Positions 25,143 through 34,194 of a DNA stretch of 58,392 nt are shown here, piece after piece. The notes under the pieces were generated by a model. It was not told the DNA's origin, did no database searches, and was given only the letters and a program-made list of their open reading frames with translations. Location of the stretch: positions 1-58,392 of the forward strand of contig JAKSIK010000015.1 in assembly GCA_024398835.1 (NCBI GenBank), in the 5' to 3' direction. Source of the DNA: Fibrobacter sp. GTDB lineage: Bacteria; Fibrobacterota; Fibrobacteria; Fibrobacterales; Fibrobacteraceae. The position numbers and the translations under genes were made by a program. Numbering within the stretch: the first letter of the stretch is position 1; each line of letters opens with the position of its first letter.

Positions 25143-26978
25143 ATGAGCAGAAATTTTTCAAGACTCGCCCTACTGCCCCTGGCAATTGTCATTTTCCCCT
25201 TCTGTTTAGCCTCCTGCTCTAGTGGAGGAAACTCAACTGATTCTGGAATGAGCGACAAAGAATACAGGGATTACCTCGCCTCCACCGAAGTTCAGAGTGA
25301 TTTGGAACTTTTCTACGAATTCGCATTGAAGGCAGACAATCTAAAAATGTCCATCATTTTGGCAATGACCGATGGCGACGAATTTTTCAATGACGAAGTC
25401 GATGAGGATGAAGCAGATTCCATCTTTTTGCTCATGGAAGAAATCATCCAAAAAGGTGACGAGTACGAAGAAGCACTGCTGCGCCTGGAGAACAGCAAGT
25501 TTTTCAACACCGCAACACCAACATCCCTAAAGAAGGGACTCGAAGGGATGGGTCTTGTCAAAGCCGGCAAGGATTTACTCAATGAATGCAGAGGGGCCGG
25601 GCAAACCGTTCGTGAATGGACGATGGAAGTTTTCCTTTCCGATGGGGTGAAGAGTGATGCCAACCGCAAAGCCTTATTTAACGAACTTTCCAGTGAATTA
25701 AAGCAGGGTGCCTCCGATTACAAGGAATGGTGGAGGAACTTCAACGCAGGAGAATATGACGCTTCTTCAGGACGCATTTTCAACGCCTTTTTAACAGGAA
25801 CAAGTAGAGCTTCAGAAGCATTTGCTTCCGAAGCCGGCTTGAGACGGCTAGACAATTCAGCAGTCTTTACTTCCATCGGTCCTCGCCTTTTAGAAAGCGG
25901 ATTCAATCTCATTATAGAAGCTACAGGCAACATCATTCCCGGAGCAATGAGCATTGGCGTGAATATCGGGGCCAATGCCGTAAAAACTGTTGAGATTCTA
26001 GCAACAGCCGCCGGGAGAAAAATTTCTGACATTTCAGCAGATATTGCAGAAGGCATCCTGAACATGATTCCAGGATACGGCGACGTAAAGGCGACCATCG
26101 ACATGATTCCCTCTGCCGAGGAAGTCAAAGCCACCATAAACACCTTTAAAAATTACATTGAAGATAAAATCAATAGCTACTCAGACCCATCAGAAGTTGA
26201 CGTAGCACGAATTTCCTATGACGATGAAGATGAAACAGAAGCCAAGGTTCTAGTAGCCATCGACCAGGGGTCCGGCAAGGCTACCCTTTCCTTCGGAAGT
26301 GCGACGGACAATTCCGTCTCTGCCAATTTGCCAGAAGGCAATTACATCGTAACCGCAGTCGATGAAGAAGGCGACAAGTTCACAGAAGAAATTTCATTAG
26401 AAGCCGGCGATATCATTGAAAAAACAATAGAGACAAACGAAAGCGAGATTCTGGAAGAGTTGGTCAGCAGTTCATCAACAAGATTCAACGATGATGAGGA
26501 AAGCTCCAGTTCCAGAAGGCACGACTTTGACTTTGATGACGAAAGCTCCAGCTCCGAAAAATCAGAGTCTGAACTCTGTGACCCCTACGAACTGGGCCAA
26601 GAAGGTTATACAAATTGCCTATTTATTGGCGAGTGGACGCCTAAAAAACTATCTATCACCTGTGAAACGTACAACGAAAATTACGACTATAGCGATGGAA
26701 CAGGCGCTAATTGCACACTCACTTTCAAAAATAACGGAATTGGATTTTGGCACTGCACTTATGATGATGGTGATGAAGAAAGAACTGAATTTGAGTACAG
26801 CGTAGATCTAACAAGTGCTTTGCCCGAATTGTCAATGGATGACGGAACAGGAACATCCGTTGTCACAATAACATTGTTGGGACAAGAAAGCAATGGTGAG
26901 TTTTATCTCAGTTACAACTCATCTTCCAAAGATGCAAACGGCGAAAAGTGCTACGAAAACTACTCCTTCACGCGGTAA
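25143..26978 (+). CDS. Large lipoprotein with serine-run linkers, function unknown
   Basis: 611 residues; AAGGAG box before the ATG and TATATT at 25116-25121. Lipobox LASC. Residues about 35-230 are helical and acidic. Residues about 255-345 hold amphipathic, Gly-rich helices (IIPGAMSIGVNIGANAV, ILNMIPGYGDVKATI). Then comes a beta-rich module (about 355-425), a linker with VSSSSTR, EESSSSRRH and DESSSSEKS, and a C-terminal Cys-containing beta domain. The linkers are the same type as in the FISUMP proteins, suggesting a surface location. No family recognised. Confidence 0.65.
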   Translation: MSRNFSRLALLPLAIVIFPFCLASCSSGGNSTDSGMSDKEYRDYLASTEVQSDLELFYEFALKADNLKMSIILAMTDGDEFFNDEVDEDEADSIFLLMEEIIQKGDEYEEALLRLENSKFFNTATPTSLKKGLEGMGLVKAGKDLLNECRGAGQTVREWTMEVFLSDGVKSDANRKALFNELSSELKQGASDYKEWWRNFNAGEYDASSGRIFNAFLTGTSRASEAFASEAGLRRLDNSAVFTSIGPRLLESGFNLIIEATGNIIPGAMSIGVNIGANAVKTVEILATAAGRKISDISADIAEGILNMIPGYGDVKATIDMIPSAEEVKATINTFKNYIEDKINSYSDPSEVDVARISYDDEDETEAKVLVAIDQGSGKATLSFGSATDNSVSANLPEGNYIVTAVDEEGDKFTEEISLEAGDIIEKTIETNESEILEELVSSSSTRFNDDEESSSSRRHDFDFDDESSSSEKSESELCDPYELGQEGYTNCLFIGEWTPKKLSITCETYNENYDYSDGTGANCTLTFKNNGIGFWHCTYDDGDEERTEFEYSVDLTSALPELSMDDGTGTSVVTITLLGQESNGEFYLSYNSSSKDANGEKCYENYSFTR

Positions 26979-27041
26979 ACCTTCTACGCCTTAGAAAATA
27001 AATCGTCGTAATTACCGTAATTTCTGTAATCGAAAAAAGCA

Positions 27042-27074
27042 AAATTCCCCGAAGTTTTTTACTTCGGGGAATTT
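27042..27074. terminator. Strong bidirectional terminator
   Basis: 14-bp perfect stem AAATTCCCCGAAGT / ACTTCGGGGAATTT with loop TTTTT, T-rich on both sides. It serves the convergent lipoprotein and ileS genes. Confidence 0.85.
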
Positions 27075-27095
27075 TTAATACGTCAGATTCCGCTT

Positions 27096-27132
27096 AGATT
27101 GCCACGGCCCATTTCAGGGACTCGCAATGACG
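27096..27132. repeat. REP-like element at the ileS 3' end
   Basis: On the minus strand it reads CGTCATTGCGAG ... GTGGCAATCT, the same core as the 14751 unit. Confidence 0.6.
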
Positions 27133-27140
27133 TTGCAGAA

Positions 27141-30100
27141 TTACGCCTTAACGGTCGTGAATGCGAAAGCCTCGCCATCGGCGTCGTTTGCTTCGAGGCC
27201 ATCGGCGGAGGCAGCCCAGGCAATCTTCACGGCCTGAGTCTCGCCAGCGATGTATGCTTCGTTTTCCGCAACGGCCTGCTTGAACACTTCGCTATCGCTG
27301 AACAGGGTCACTTCGATCTTGTCCGTGATGGCGTAGTTCTGGTCCTTACGGCGGTTCTGGATGCGGTTCACGAGTTCGCGGGCGACGCATGCGCGACGGA
27401 GGTCGTCCGTAATCTTCAAGTCGAGAGCCACGGTAAAGTGACTGTCGGCTTCGACGGCGAGGCCTTCCGGCACAATGCGCTGAATCATGAGGCAGTCGGC
27501 ACCGACTTCACCGAAGTCAAACTTGATGGTTTCACCGTTCTGCAAGGCCTTGATTTCGGCAGCGGTGAGGCTGTTAAGCTTTGCAGAGATGACCTTCATG
27601 TTCTTTGCGTATTCAGGGCCCTTGGCCTTGATGCCGAGGAAGTTCGGCTTGGCGCTGAGCTTCACGAGCACGGTTTCGTCTTCGATGAACTTCATTTCGC
27701 GAACGTTCAGTTCTTCGAGAATCAAGTCCTTCATGCTTTCGGCGACGTTCTTTTCGACAGCGCCGTGCGGCACGACAGTCATGGAGGCAATCGGCATACG
27801 GTTCTTTACGTTGTTCGTAGCGCGAATCACGCGGCCCATTTCGACCATTCCGCGGACCATGGCAATGCGGTTCACCAGGGCTTCGTCCATGAGGCTCTGG
27901 TCTGCACTCGGGAATTCGCAGAGGTGTACGCTGACCGGAGCGTTGGCATCCACTTCGCGCACGAGAATCTGGTAGATTTCTTCGGCCAAAAGCGGGAGGA
28001 ACGGAGCGAGGATCTTCGAGAAGTCCACGAGAACCTTGTACATGGTGGCGTAGGCGGCGTTCTTGTCGCCATCGTTTTCGCTCTTCCAGAAGCGGCGGCG
28101 GCTGCGGCGCACATACCAGTTCGTGAGGTCGTCCACAGCGGCGATAATGGCAGGCACCACGTTGTACAAACGGTAGGCCTTCATTTCGACTTCAACCTTC
28201 GCGGCCAAATCCTGCAAGGTGGCGAGCATCCAGCGGTCCAGTTCGTTTTCACTCTTGACTTCTTCACCCGGGTGCCACGTGAGCTGGCCCTTGGCAGCGT
28301 CGGCGTTGTGGTTACTGACGAAGAATGCAACGGCGTTCCACAGCGGGAGCATCACCTGCTTCACGATACCCTTCACGCCTTCTTCGCTGAAGCGCAAGTC
28401 TTCGGCCTTCAATGCGGCGGAGTTGATCATGAACAAGCGAATGGCGTCGGCGCCAGTGCGTTCAATGAGTTCGTTCGGGTCCGGATAGTTGCGCTTGCTC
28501 TTGCTCATCTTCGTGCCGTCTTCGGCCAAGATGATGCCGTTCACAATCACGTTCTTGAAGGCAGGCTTCTGGAACAGTGCGTTTGCAAGGACGGTCAAGG
28601 TGTAGAACCAGCCACGGGTCTGGTCCAAGCCTTCGGCGATGAAGTCGGCCGGGAAGCTTGCTTCCACGAGTTCCTTGTTTTCGAACGGGTAGTGGCGGCT
28701 GGCATACGGCATGGAGCCGGATTCAAACCAGCAGTCAAACACTTCCGGAGTACGCTTGAATTCCTTGCCATCCTTCTTGATGACAATCTTATCCACATAA
28801 TGCTTGTGCAAATCTTCGAGCGTTTCGCCAGTGAGTTCAGCGAGTTCCTTGATGGAGCCGACGGCAATCATTTCGCCATCTTCGGCAATCCACACAGGAA
28901 TCGGAGTTCCCCAGAAGCGGTTACGGGAAAGGTTCCAGTCGCGGGCGTTTGCAATCCACTTGCCGAAGCGGCCATCGCGGATGTGCGCAGGCACCCAGTT
29001 CACGGTCTGGTTGTTTTCGACCATCCATTCCTTAAGAGTCTTGGTCACACCGTCGGCGCGGGTCACAGGCGCATCAATCTTCAAGAACCAAGTCTTGAGG
29101 GCGCGGTAAATCAGAGGAACGCCGGTACGCCAGCAATGCGGGTAACTATGGACAATCGTGTCCTGCTTGAACACGCGGCCCTGTTCCTTGAAGAAGCGGA
29201 TAATTTCCTTGTCGGCTTCCTTGGCGCCCTTGCCCTGCCACATCGGCACCTTGTCGGTAAACTTGCCTTCGGTATCGAGCGGGTCGAACAAACCGAGGTC
29301 GAGTTCGGCACCCTTCTGGAAGTCCTCTTCACCAAAAGAAGGAGCGGTATGCACGGCACCGGTACCGTCGTCGGTACTCACGTAGTCGGCAGCGTAAATC
29401 TTGTAGTGGCGGGAAAGCTGTTCCGGCGTCACGTACGCATCGGAAATGTGGGACAGCGCTTCGTAGTCCTTGCCCACGAGTTCAGAGCCCTTGCAAGTAT
29501 CCACGACGTTCGCGTTCTTGAAGTAGGCGGCGGTGCGGCTTGCAGCAATCCAGTATTTTTTGCCTTCGAATTCCACGAGGTTGTAGTCCATGTCCGGGCC
29601 CACAACGATGCAGAAGTTGGAGTACAAAGTCCACGGAGTCGTCGTCCACACGAGGATGCTCGTATCCTTGAACTTGGCTTCGTCGGTAATGAGCGGGAAA
29701 ATCAAAGTGAGGGACGGATCCTGACGGTCCTTGTAACCCTGGTTCGTTTCGAAGTTCGAAAGCGGAGTCGCGAGAGCCGGGCTGTACGGCTGGATGCGGT
29801 AGCCCTGGTAGATGAGGCCCTTGTCGAAGCACTGCTTGAACACCCACCACACAGATTCCATGAAGTTCTTGTCCATGGTCTTGTAGCCCTTGTCGAAATC
29901 GACCCAGCGGCCCATGCGGCGAACGGTCTTCTTCCATTCGTTCGTGTACTTGAGCACCTTGCCGCGGCAGGTTTCGTTGAACTTGTCCACGCCCAGGTTC
30001 TGGATTTCGGCGACACCAGCGAGGCCGAGTTCGTTCTGCACCAAGGATTCAATCGGAAGACCGTGGCAGTCCCAACCGAAACCGCGCGGAACGCGCTTAC

Positions 30101-30326
30101 CCTTCATGGTCCAGTAACGCGGAACGATGTCCTTGATAGTACCGGCAAGCAAGTGGCCATAGTGCGGAAGGCCCGTTGCAAACGGAGGGCCATCGTAGAA
30201 AGTGTACGGTTCGGTTTCCGGACGGGAGTCCAAAGACTTCTTGAAACTATCATCCTTGTCCCACAGGCCGAGCACGCGCTCTTCAATCTGCGGGAAGGTC
30301 TCTTCTTTCTTTACTTCACGGAACAT
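27141..30326 (-). CDS. ileS: Isoleucyl-tRNA synthetase
   Basis: 1061 residues from the ATG at 30326 (GAGG box). Class I motifs HYGH (in GLPHYGHLLAGT) and KMSKS (in DGTKMSKSKRN), plus SRNRFWGTPIPVW, mark IleRS of the long type-2 (eukaryote-like) clade, which lacks the C-terminal zinc knuckle. It contains the CP1 editing domain and a long anticodon-binding C-terminal part. A partial, broken copy of residues 1-309 lies at 34195-35200. On the opposite strand a frame of over 1100 codons stays open because of codon bias; it is not a gene. Confidence 0.95.
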   Translation of the reverse strand: MFREVKKEETFPQIEERVLGLWDKDDSFKKSLDSRPETEPYTFYDGPPFATGLPHYGHLLAGTIKDIVPRYWTMKGKRVPRGFGWDCHGLPIESLVQNELGLAGVAEIQNLGVDKFNETCRGKVLKYTNEWKKTVRRMGRWVDFDKGYKTMDKNFMESVWWVFKQCFDKGLIYQGYRIQPYSPALATPLSNFETNQGYKDRQDPSLTLIFPLITDEAKFKDTSILVWTTTPWTLYSNFCIVVGPDMDYNLVEFEGKKYWIAASRTAAYFKNANVVDTCKGSELVGKDYEALSHISDAYVTPEQLSRHYKIYAADYVSTDDGTGAVHTAPSFGEEDFQKGAELDLGLFDPLDTEGKFTDKVPMWQGKGAKEADKEIIRFFKEQGRVFKQDTIVHSYPHCWRTGVPLIYRALKTWFLKIDAPVTRADGVTKTLKEWMVENNQTVNWVPAHIRDGRFGKWIANARDWNLSRNRFWGTPIPVWIAEDGEMIAVGSIKELAELTGETLEDLHKHYVDKIVIKKDGKEFKRTPEVFDCWFESGSMPYASRHYPFENKELVEASFPADFIAEGLDQTRGWFYTLTVLANALFQKPAFKNVIVNGIILAEDGTKMSKSKRNYPDPNELIERTGADAIRLFMINSAALKAEDLRFSEEGVKGIVKQVMLPLWNAVAFFVSNHNADAAKGQLTWHPGEEVKSENELDRWMLATLQDLAAKVEVEMKAYRLYNVVPAIIAAVDDLTNWYVRRSRRRFWKSENDGDKNAAYATMYKVLVDFSKILAPFLPLLAEEIYQILVREVDANAPVSVHLCEFPSADQSLMDEALVNRIAMVRGMVEMGRVIRATNNVKNRMPIASMTVVPHGAVEKNVAESMKDLILEELNVREMKFIEDETVLVKLSAKPNFLGIKAKGPEYAKNMKVISAKLNSLTAAEIKALQNGETIKFDFGEVGADCLMIQRIVPEGLAVEADSHFTVALDLKITDDLRRACVARELVNRIQNRRKDQNYAITDKIEVTLFSDSEVFKQAVAENEAYIAGETQAVKIAWAASADGLEANDADGEAFAFTTVKA

Positions 30327-30500
30327 TTTGAACCTCAGGGGCACTACATGCCCACCATTAAATTTTCGGGTTCAAAATTAGAAAATGTCGCTTATAATAT
30401 CAAGAAAAGGGTCTCCGATATGCCTCAAATTCGCCACAACAACCCTATTTAATGAAAAAAAGTTATATTAATAAAGGAATTCCTGCATGGCGGTTGCATC

Positions 30501-30743
30501 ATGTCGTTAGCCACTTTACAGAAGAAAATAAGCACTTTTCCTGAAGAATACTTCGATGAAATTGACAGTTTTCTCAATTTGCTGGAATTCAAGGTAAAAG
30601 TTCTCTCCGCCAAAGAAAAGCAGGACGCCCCCAAAATAATCCCAGGCTTAGCGAAAGGGAAATGGAAATACCCCAAAGACATCAACGCCTTCGACAATGA
30701 AGTTGCAGAAGATTTTAAGGAATATATGCCTTCAACGACATAA
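30501..30743 (+). CDS. DUF2281-like antitoxin of a VapBC-type pair
   Basis: 80 residues. The N-terminal helix TLQKKISTFPEEYFDEIDSF and the C-terminal IPGLAKGKWKYPKD...FKEYM match small DUF2281/VapB-type antitoxins, whose C-terminus wraps the PIN toxin. The last four residues (PSTT) come from a junction: the toxin gene that should follow is deleted except for its end (30730-30855). TATATT lies at 30464-30469. No clear ribosome site at this ATG. Confidence 0.65.
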   Translation: MSLATLQKKISTFPEEYFDEIDSFLNLLEFKVKVLSAKEKQDAPKIIPGLAKGKWKYPKDINAFDNEVAEDFKEYMPSTT

Positions 30744-30855
30744 AGACCCGTTTGACCGGATTTTAATTTGTCAGGCAAAGGTCGAGGGAATGAAGCTCAT
30801 GACGCACGACTCCCTAATACCCTATTACAACGAGTCTTGCGTTTTGTCGATGTAA
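30730..30855 (+). pseudogene. C-terminal remnant of a VapC (PIN-domain) toxin
   Basis: A 41-codon frame reads LQRHKDPFDRILICQAKVEG, then MKLMTHDSLIPYYNESCVLS and stop. This is the PIN-domain signature: HxxPFDRxLIxQA with the catalytic Asp, then the THD motif Asp. It overlaps the antitoxin end in another frame, so a deletion of about 90 codons joined the antitoxin 3' end to the toxin tail. Confidence 0.75.
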
Positions 30856-30882
30856 GCCTAAGTTCCGCAATTCTTAATACGA

Positions 30883-31527
30883 CTAACGGACGTTGGATGT
30901 ATCGCTGTAAACATTGGAATCAATCCCTGCCGCAATATACCTTGCAAACGGGTTGTCCGTTTTCCAATTCCAACCATCTGGCATGGTATCTTTCCATTCT
31001 TTGTTTACTCTAGCATCATCCGATTTAGAGAGTACGATTTGTGGGACTGTAGACAAAAAATCTATATAGACACACGCTTCTTCGAAATTTTTGGATTGAA
31101 TAAAAGAGAGCAAAAGTCGCTTTGAATAATTTGATGGGACAGGGTGCTCCCAGATACATTTTTTCCATATCTTTTCTTACGCTCAATTTGTTTGCTAGAC
31201 CGTAAATGAATTTTTCTAAAAGTTTGTTGCTGTTGCCGTGTAAGATAATTGAGGAATTTTTCTGAAAAATTTTTATCATCAAACTGTATTAATAATCTGA
31301 CATACTCTTTAGCGCATTCTACCGGTGACATATTTGACCTTTCGCCTATTTTTGCTTCTGCATAGAATGGTATATCTATTTTCTTTGACAAATCAATACA
31401 TATTTTGTATTGAATTTTGGGGTGTACTTTAAGTTTGTTAAAGAAAAAAAAGAACATCCTGCTTAAAATTTTGAACATCCTCTGAAAGCCTTTTTTGCTC
31501 TAACCTAATTGTGTTTGACGTAGACAT
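30883..31527 (-). pseudogene. Frameshifted gene of unknown function
   Basis: Reading from the ATG at 31527 (AGAG upstream) gives MSTSNTIRLEQKRLSEDVQ, which goes out of frame at a T8 run near 31440. The reading continues as FNKLKVHPKIQYKICIDLS, shifts again at an A-rich stretch near 31175, and finishes as SKRLLLSFIQSKNFEEACVY to DSNVYSDTSNVR. Joined, the product would be about 210 residues with no recognised domain. Both shifts lie in homopolymers, so sequencing error or phase variation must be considered besides decay. Confidence 0.55.
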
Positions 31528-31640
31528 AGTTTTCTCTTGTTGTTGAATGTGAACTGAAAAAAATTTGAGTTGGAAACATATTTAAATATGGCGAACCGCA
31601 AAAGCGACGAAAGGGCTTTTGCATTTTCTTCTCCTTTTTT

Positions 31641-32861
31641 TTAATTAGAATCTTTCACACAACGGATAGGATAGCCCGATACAGCAAGTGTAAAGCCCGG
31701 CGTAAGTCCACTTGATGACGCTAAATCGTCGATATGACGGACTTTAACAATACTTCCATAAGTCTCATTATTCCCATGGTACCAGGAGGTTGTCCACAAA
31801 TCCAATTCAGCCCCCCACTGGTAAAAATAGACTTTATTGTTGTCCAGCCTATTGTTAAATGAAACATAATATTCTAGCCCAGAACTAGAACCAATCATAT
31901 TGGAAAAGAAATTGCACGTATCTTTATAGAATCTTATAATGGCTAATTCTTTAAAATCATCCTCGACTGGTATATGCCAACCATTGGGACAAATTCCTTG
32001 AACCCTTACTTCGGTATTAGGATTAAATTGGCATTTCGTAGCTTTATAGCCGCATCCTGTTTTTAGCGAATCTAAAGCTGCAGCATATGTATAATATCTT
32101 CCATACTTGCAATTACTTTCCAATTCTTCATAACACCAAGACCAATCATATCCTGGGCTCAGAGGGTTATATCTCAGGTTTTCTGCCATCCATGTATGAT
32201 AGCCGAAAGAGATAATCCTATAAGTTTGACCGTCCCGGTAATCTGTTAGGACATTCTCTATACATTTTTCAGGTTCGGAACAATACCATTTTGCATATAA
32301 GTTAATATTATTAGAAATGGTGACCGCATCTCTATCCTTATAAACAACATTACCCTCTGGGGATAAAGCCCATCCCTGAAATCCGCATCTATTTTTTTGA
32401 TATTTATTTGCGTTTAAATATTGTGGAACATCATAGAGAAAGATTTGATCACTCATTATACCTGAAACACTGTCTGCGTTAGGAAAGAATCTAATATGAA
32501 ATTTTGCGGCTAATTGGATGTCTTGTGTTGAACTAGATATGTCATTTGAGTTACTTGACGTAAGAATAATATCGAGAGAAGAACTTAAGTTAGGAAAAGC
32601 ATCGCCTTTTCCCCTAACCCAGTTGCTATTTATACAAACGTAATCGACATTTTCACGCTTTACATATATCGAGATTCCTTCTAATTCATAGGTACATTTT
32701 CCCAATTCAAACGATGTTTCCACCTCAGATACGATTGGAGTTGCAGCAACTTCTGCTCCAGATTCGTTCCCGCAAGCGAAAAACGCAGTCGCAATGCAGA
32801 TGAAATAAATTGCAAAAAACAATGATTGAAATGACATTGGCTCGCTATTGAATTTTTTCAT
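31641..32861 (-). CDS. FISUMP-domain lipoprotein with InlB-type repeat
   Basis: 406 residues from the ATG at 32861 (AAGGAG box). Lipobox FFAC. A serine/asparagine-rich linker (NLSSSLDIILTSSNSND) is followed by one Listeria-Bacteroides InlB-type repeat (FHIRFFPNADSVSG ... NINLYAKWYC), then a FISUMP domain (ISFGYHTWMAENLRY, KYGRYYTYAAAL, GICPNGWHIPVEDDF, ending PIRCVKDSN). A surface protein of unknown role. It starts right after the stop of the gene upstream on the same strand (2 bp), so the two form an operon. Confidence 0.85.
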   Translation of the reverse strand: MKKFNSEPMSFQSLFFAIYFICIATAFFACGNESGAEVAATPIVSEVETSFELGKCTYELEGISIYVKRENVDYVCINSNWVRGKGDAFPNLSSSLDIILTSSNSNDISSSTQDIQLAAKFHIRFFPNADSVSGIMSDQIFLYDVPQYLNANKYQKNRCGFQGWALSPEGNVVYKDRDAVTISNNINLYAKWYCSEPEKCIENVLTDYRDGQTYRIISFGYHTWMAENLRYNPLSPGYDWSWCYEELESNCKYGRYYTYAAALDSLKTGCGYKATKCQFNPNTEVRVQGICPNGWHIPVEDDFKELAIIRFYKDTCNFFSNMIGSSSGLEYYVSFNNRLDNNKVYFYQWGAELDLWTTSWYHGNNETYGSIVKVRHIDDLASSSGLTPGFTLAVSGYPIRCVKDSN

Positions 32862-32862
32862 A

Positions 32863-33564
32863 TCACTTCTCCTTCTTCCAAAAACCCATATCAAGAATTT
32901 TCATCTGAGGGAATATTTCCATTTGGGCGTTGAGATGAGCATGAGACACCTTAACCGCCATTGTCGCCTTGTCTATTGACTTTTCATGTTTTACATAGAA
33001 CTGAGACAAGGCTGTCATATATTGGGTGGCCAATGTTTTTCTATGCCAAATTTTTCCGGAAATTCCCTTTTTTAACAAATTATCGAATGCGGGAACACAT
33101 CCTAATGTGCCTAGCAATACTTTTGTAACCAAGGTGTCTGTGGCGGAAACGCCCAATGTCTCGTAACAATCGCGAATTTTTTGGTACAATTTGTTCAGTT
33201 TATCCTGACAATTGTCACTGTCGTCAAGCCAATCCTGACACTTCAGATTATTCAAACATTTCAAGTCGCTTTTGTCTAAATCTAGAAGAAAGTCGACGAT
33301 TGGCTTATGGATTTTATAGTTGCTGTGTAGTAGTTTTGAGTTGTGTAACATACCCCAACTTGCCAAATACCAGGCAAGCCACAAGCAAAGCATATCCCTA
33401 TCCGTATTGCGACCTTTAAAAGCTGCCTGAAATTGAAGATAACAGTGTTCCCATGAACGATATCTTGACAGTTCGCTTTCAGAATCCTGCATGTATTTGC
33501 ATAAATTCTTATTGAACTGGTCAATATTTGTGGCCAGTTTTATAAACGCTCTTTCTTTAGCCAT
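32863..33564 (-). CDS. Hypothetical cytoplasmic protein
   Basis: 233 residues; GGAGG lies 5 bases before the ATG at 33564. Mostly helical with many Trp, Cys and Lys (e.g. RDMLCLWLAWYLASWGMLHN). No signal peptide or known domain recognised. Lower G+C than the housekeeping genes and placed in the accessory stretch 30.5-35.2 kb, which suggests acquisition. Co-transcribed with the FISUMP lipoprotein downstream. Confidence 0.6.
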   Translation of the reverse strand: MAKERAFIKLATNIDQFNKNLCKYMQDSESELSRYRSWEHCYLQFQAAFKGRNTDRDMLCLWLAWYLASWGMLHNSKLLHSNYKIHKPIVDFLLDLDKSDLKCLNNLKCQDWLDDSDNCQDKLNKLYQKIRDCYETLGVSATDTLVTKVLLGTLGCVPAFDNLLKKGISGKIWHRKTLATQYMTALSQFYVKHEKSIDKATMAVKVSHAHLNAQMEIFPQMKILDMGFWKKEK

Positions 33565-33576
33565 CGCAGCCTCCAT

Positions 33577-34057
33577 CGTTTACACCGCTGGAGTTTCGCC
33601 CTGCTCTGCAAGGAACCTGGCCGAATTTTGTATGGATACAAAAAAGGGGTGCGGGTTCGCTACGGTTTACCCAATCGAGGCTCTGCAATGCCTTTACACG
33701 ATAAACGCGAGCGACCCACGCCCCGAAATGGGCAACATGACCGCACAAATGTGCGGTTTGTCGAAATACGTCCAAAAGAACCACGCAAGCATGGCTCTCC
33801 AAACGCATTCACGTGAGCGTTCGCCTTGTCCTCGTGTAATTGAAATTTGCAGATTTCGGTTGGAGAACAAGAGCTAAACTCTCTATTTTCAATCTGAATA
33901 TAACTTAATTTGCGCTCTATAGCACAAAAAGTTTACAATTGGGTGCATTTCTGTGACGGAAACGGCGTTTTCAGCCAATTTGTAAAAGATGAGTAATAAC
34001 TCAAACTGAAATTTGGGCGGGCGGGTGGGGTAAGCGGGGCGTTACAGAAACCCCTGC
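33577..34057. other. Gene-free, hairpin-dense DNA
   Basis: No credible gene. Hairpins include TTGTAT-GG-ATACAA (33628-33641), CCGCAC-AAAT-GTGCGG (33741-33756) and AACGC/GCGTT around TCACGTGA (33802-33821). GGGGTGCGGG (33645) can pair roughly with CCCACGCCCC (33715). A minus-strand open frame here is judged spurious. The right part (from 34016) is GC-rich and leads into motif copy C. Confidence 0.4.
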
Positions 34058-34098
34058 GGCTCGGTCCTAGCCATGCGAGCATGGCTGCAACTCTCGCC
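34058..34098 (-). other. Structured repeat motif, copy C (at ileS' 3' break)
   Basis: On the minus strand: GGC / GCC outer helix (swapped relative to the GCC / GGC of copies A and B), the same GAGA / CGA internal loop, GTT / GAC helix (a wobble pair in place of C-G), GC / AG loop, and hairpin AGCCATG-CTCG-CATGGCT. It is inverted relative to copy B. Beside it are further hairpins: CGGGGC/GCCCCG at 34112-34132 and GGGGG/CCCCC at 34166-34181. Confidence 0.6.
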
Positions 34099-34194
34099 TC
34101 GCATGGTTTTACGGGGCGGCGCCTGAGCCCCGCAGTAGGGGTGGAGAGCAACGTAGTGCGAACCAGGGGGATACTTCCCCCTTCCATAAAACCA

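Noticed and set aside
27099..30452. Open frame of more than 1100 codons antisense to ileS
   Set aside because: It mirrors ileS codon for codon, has no domain, and reappears antisense to the ileS fragment; strong codon bias in ileS explains it.
33557..33808. 83-codon minus-strand frame as a gene
   Set aside because: Composition follows the hairpin-rich DNA, there is no ribosome site, and it overlaps the start region of the 32863-33564 gene.
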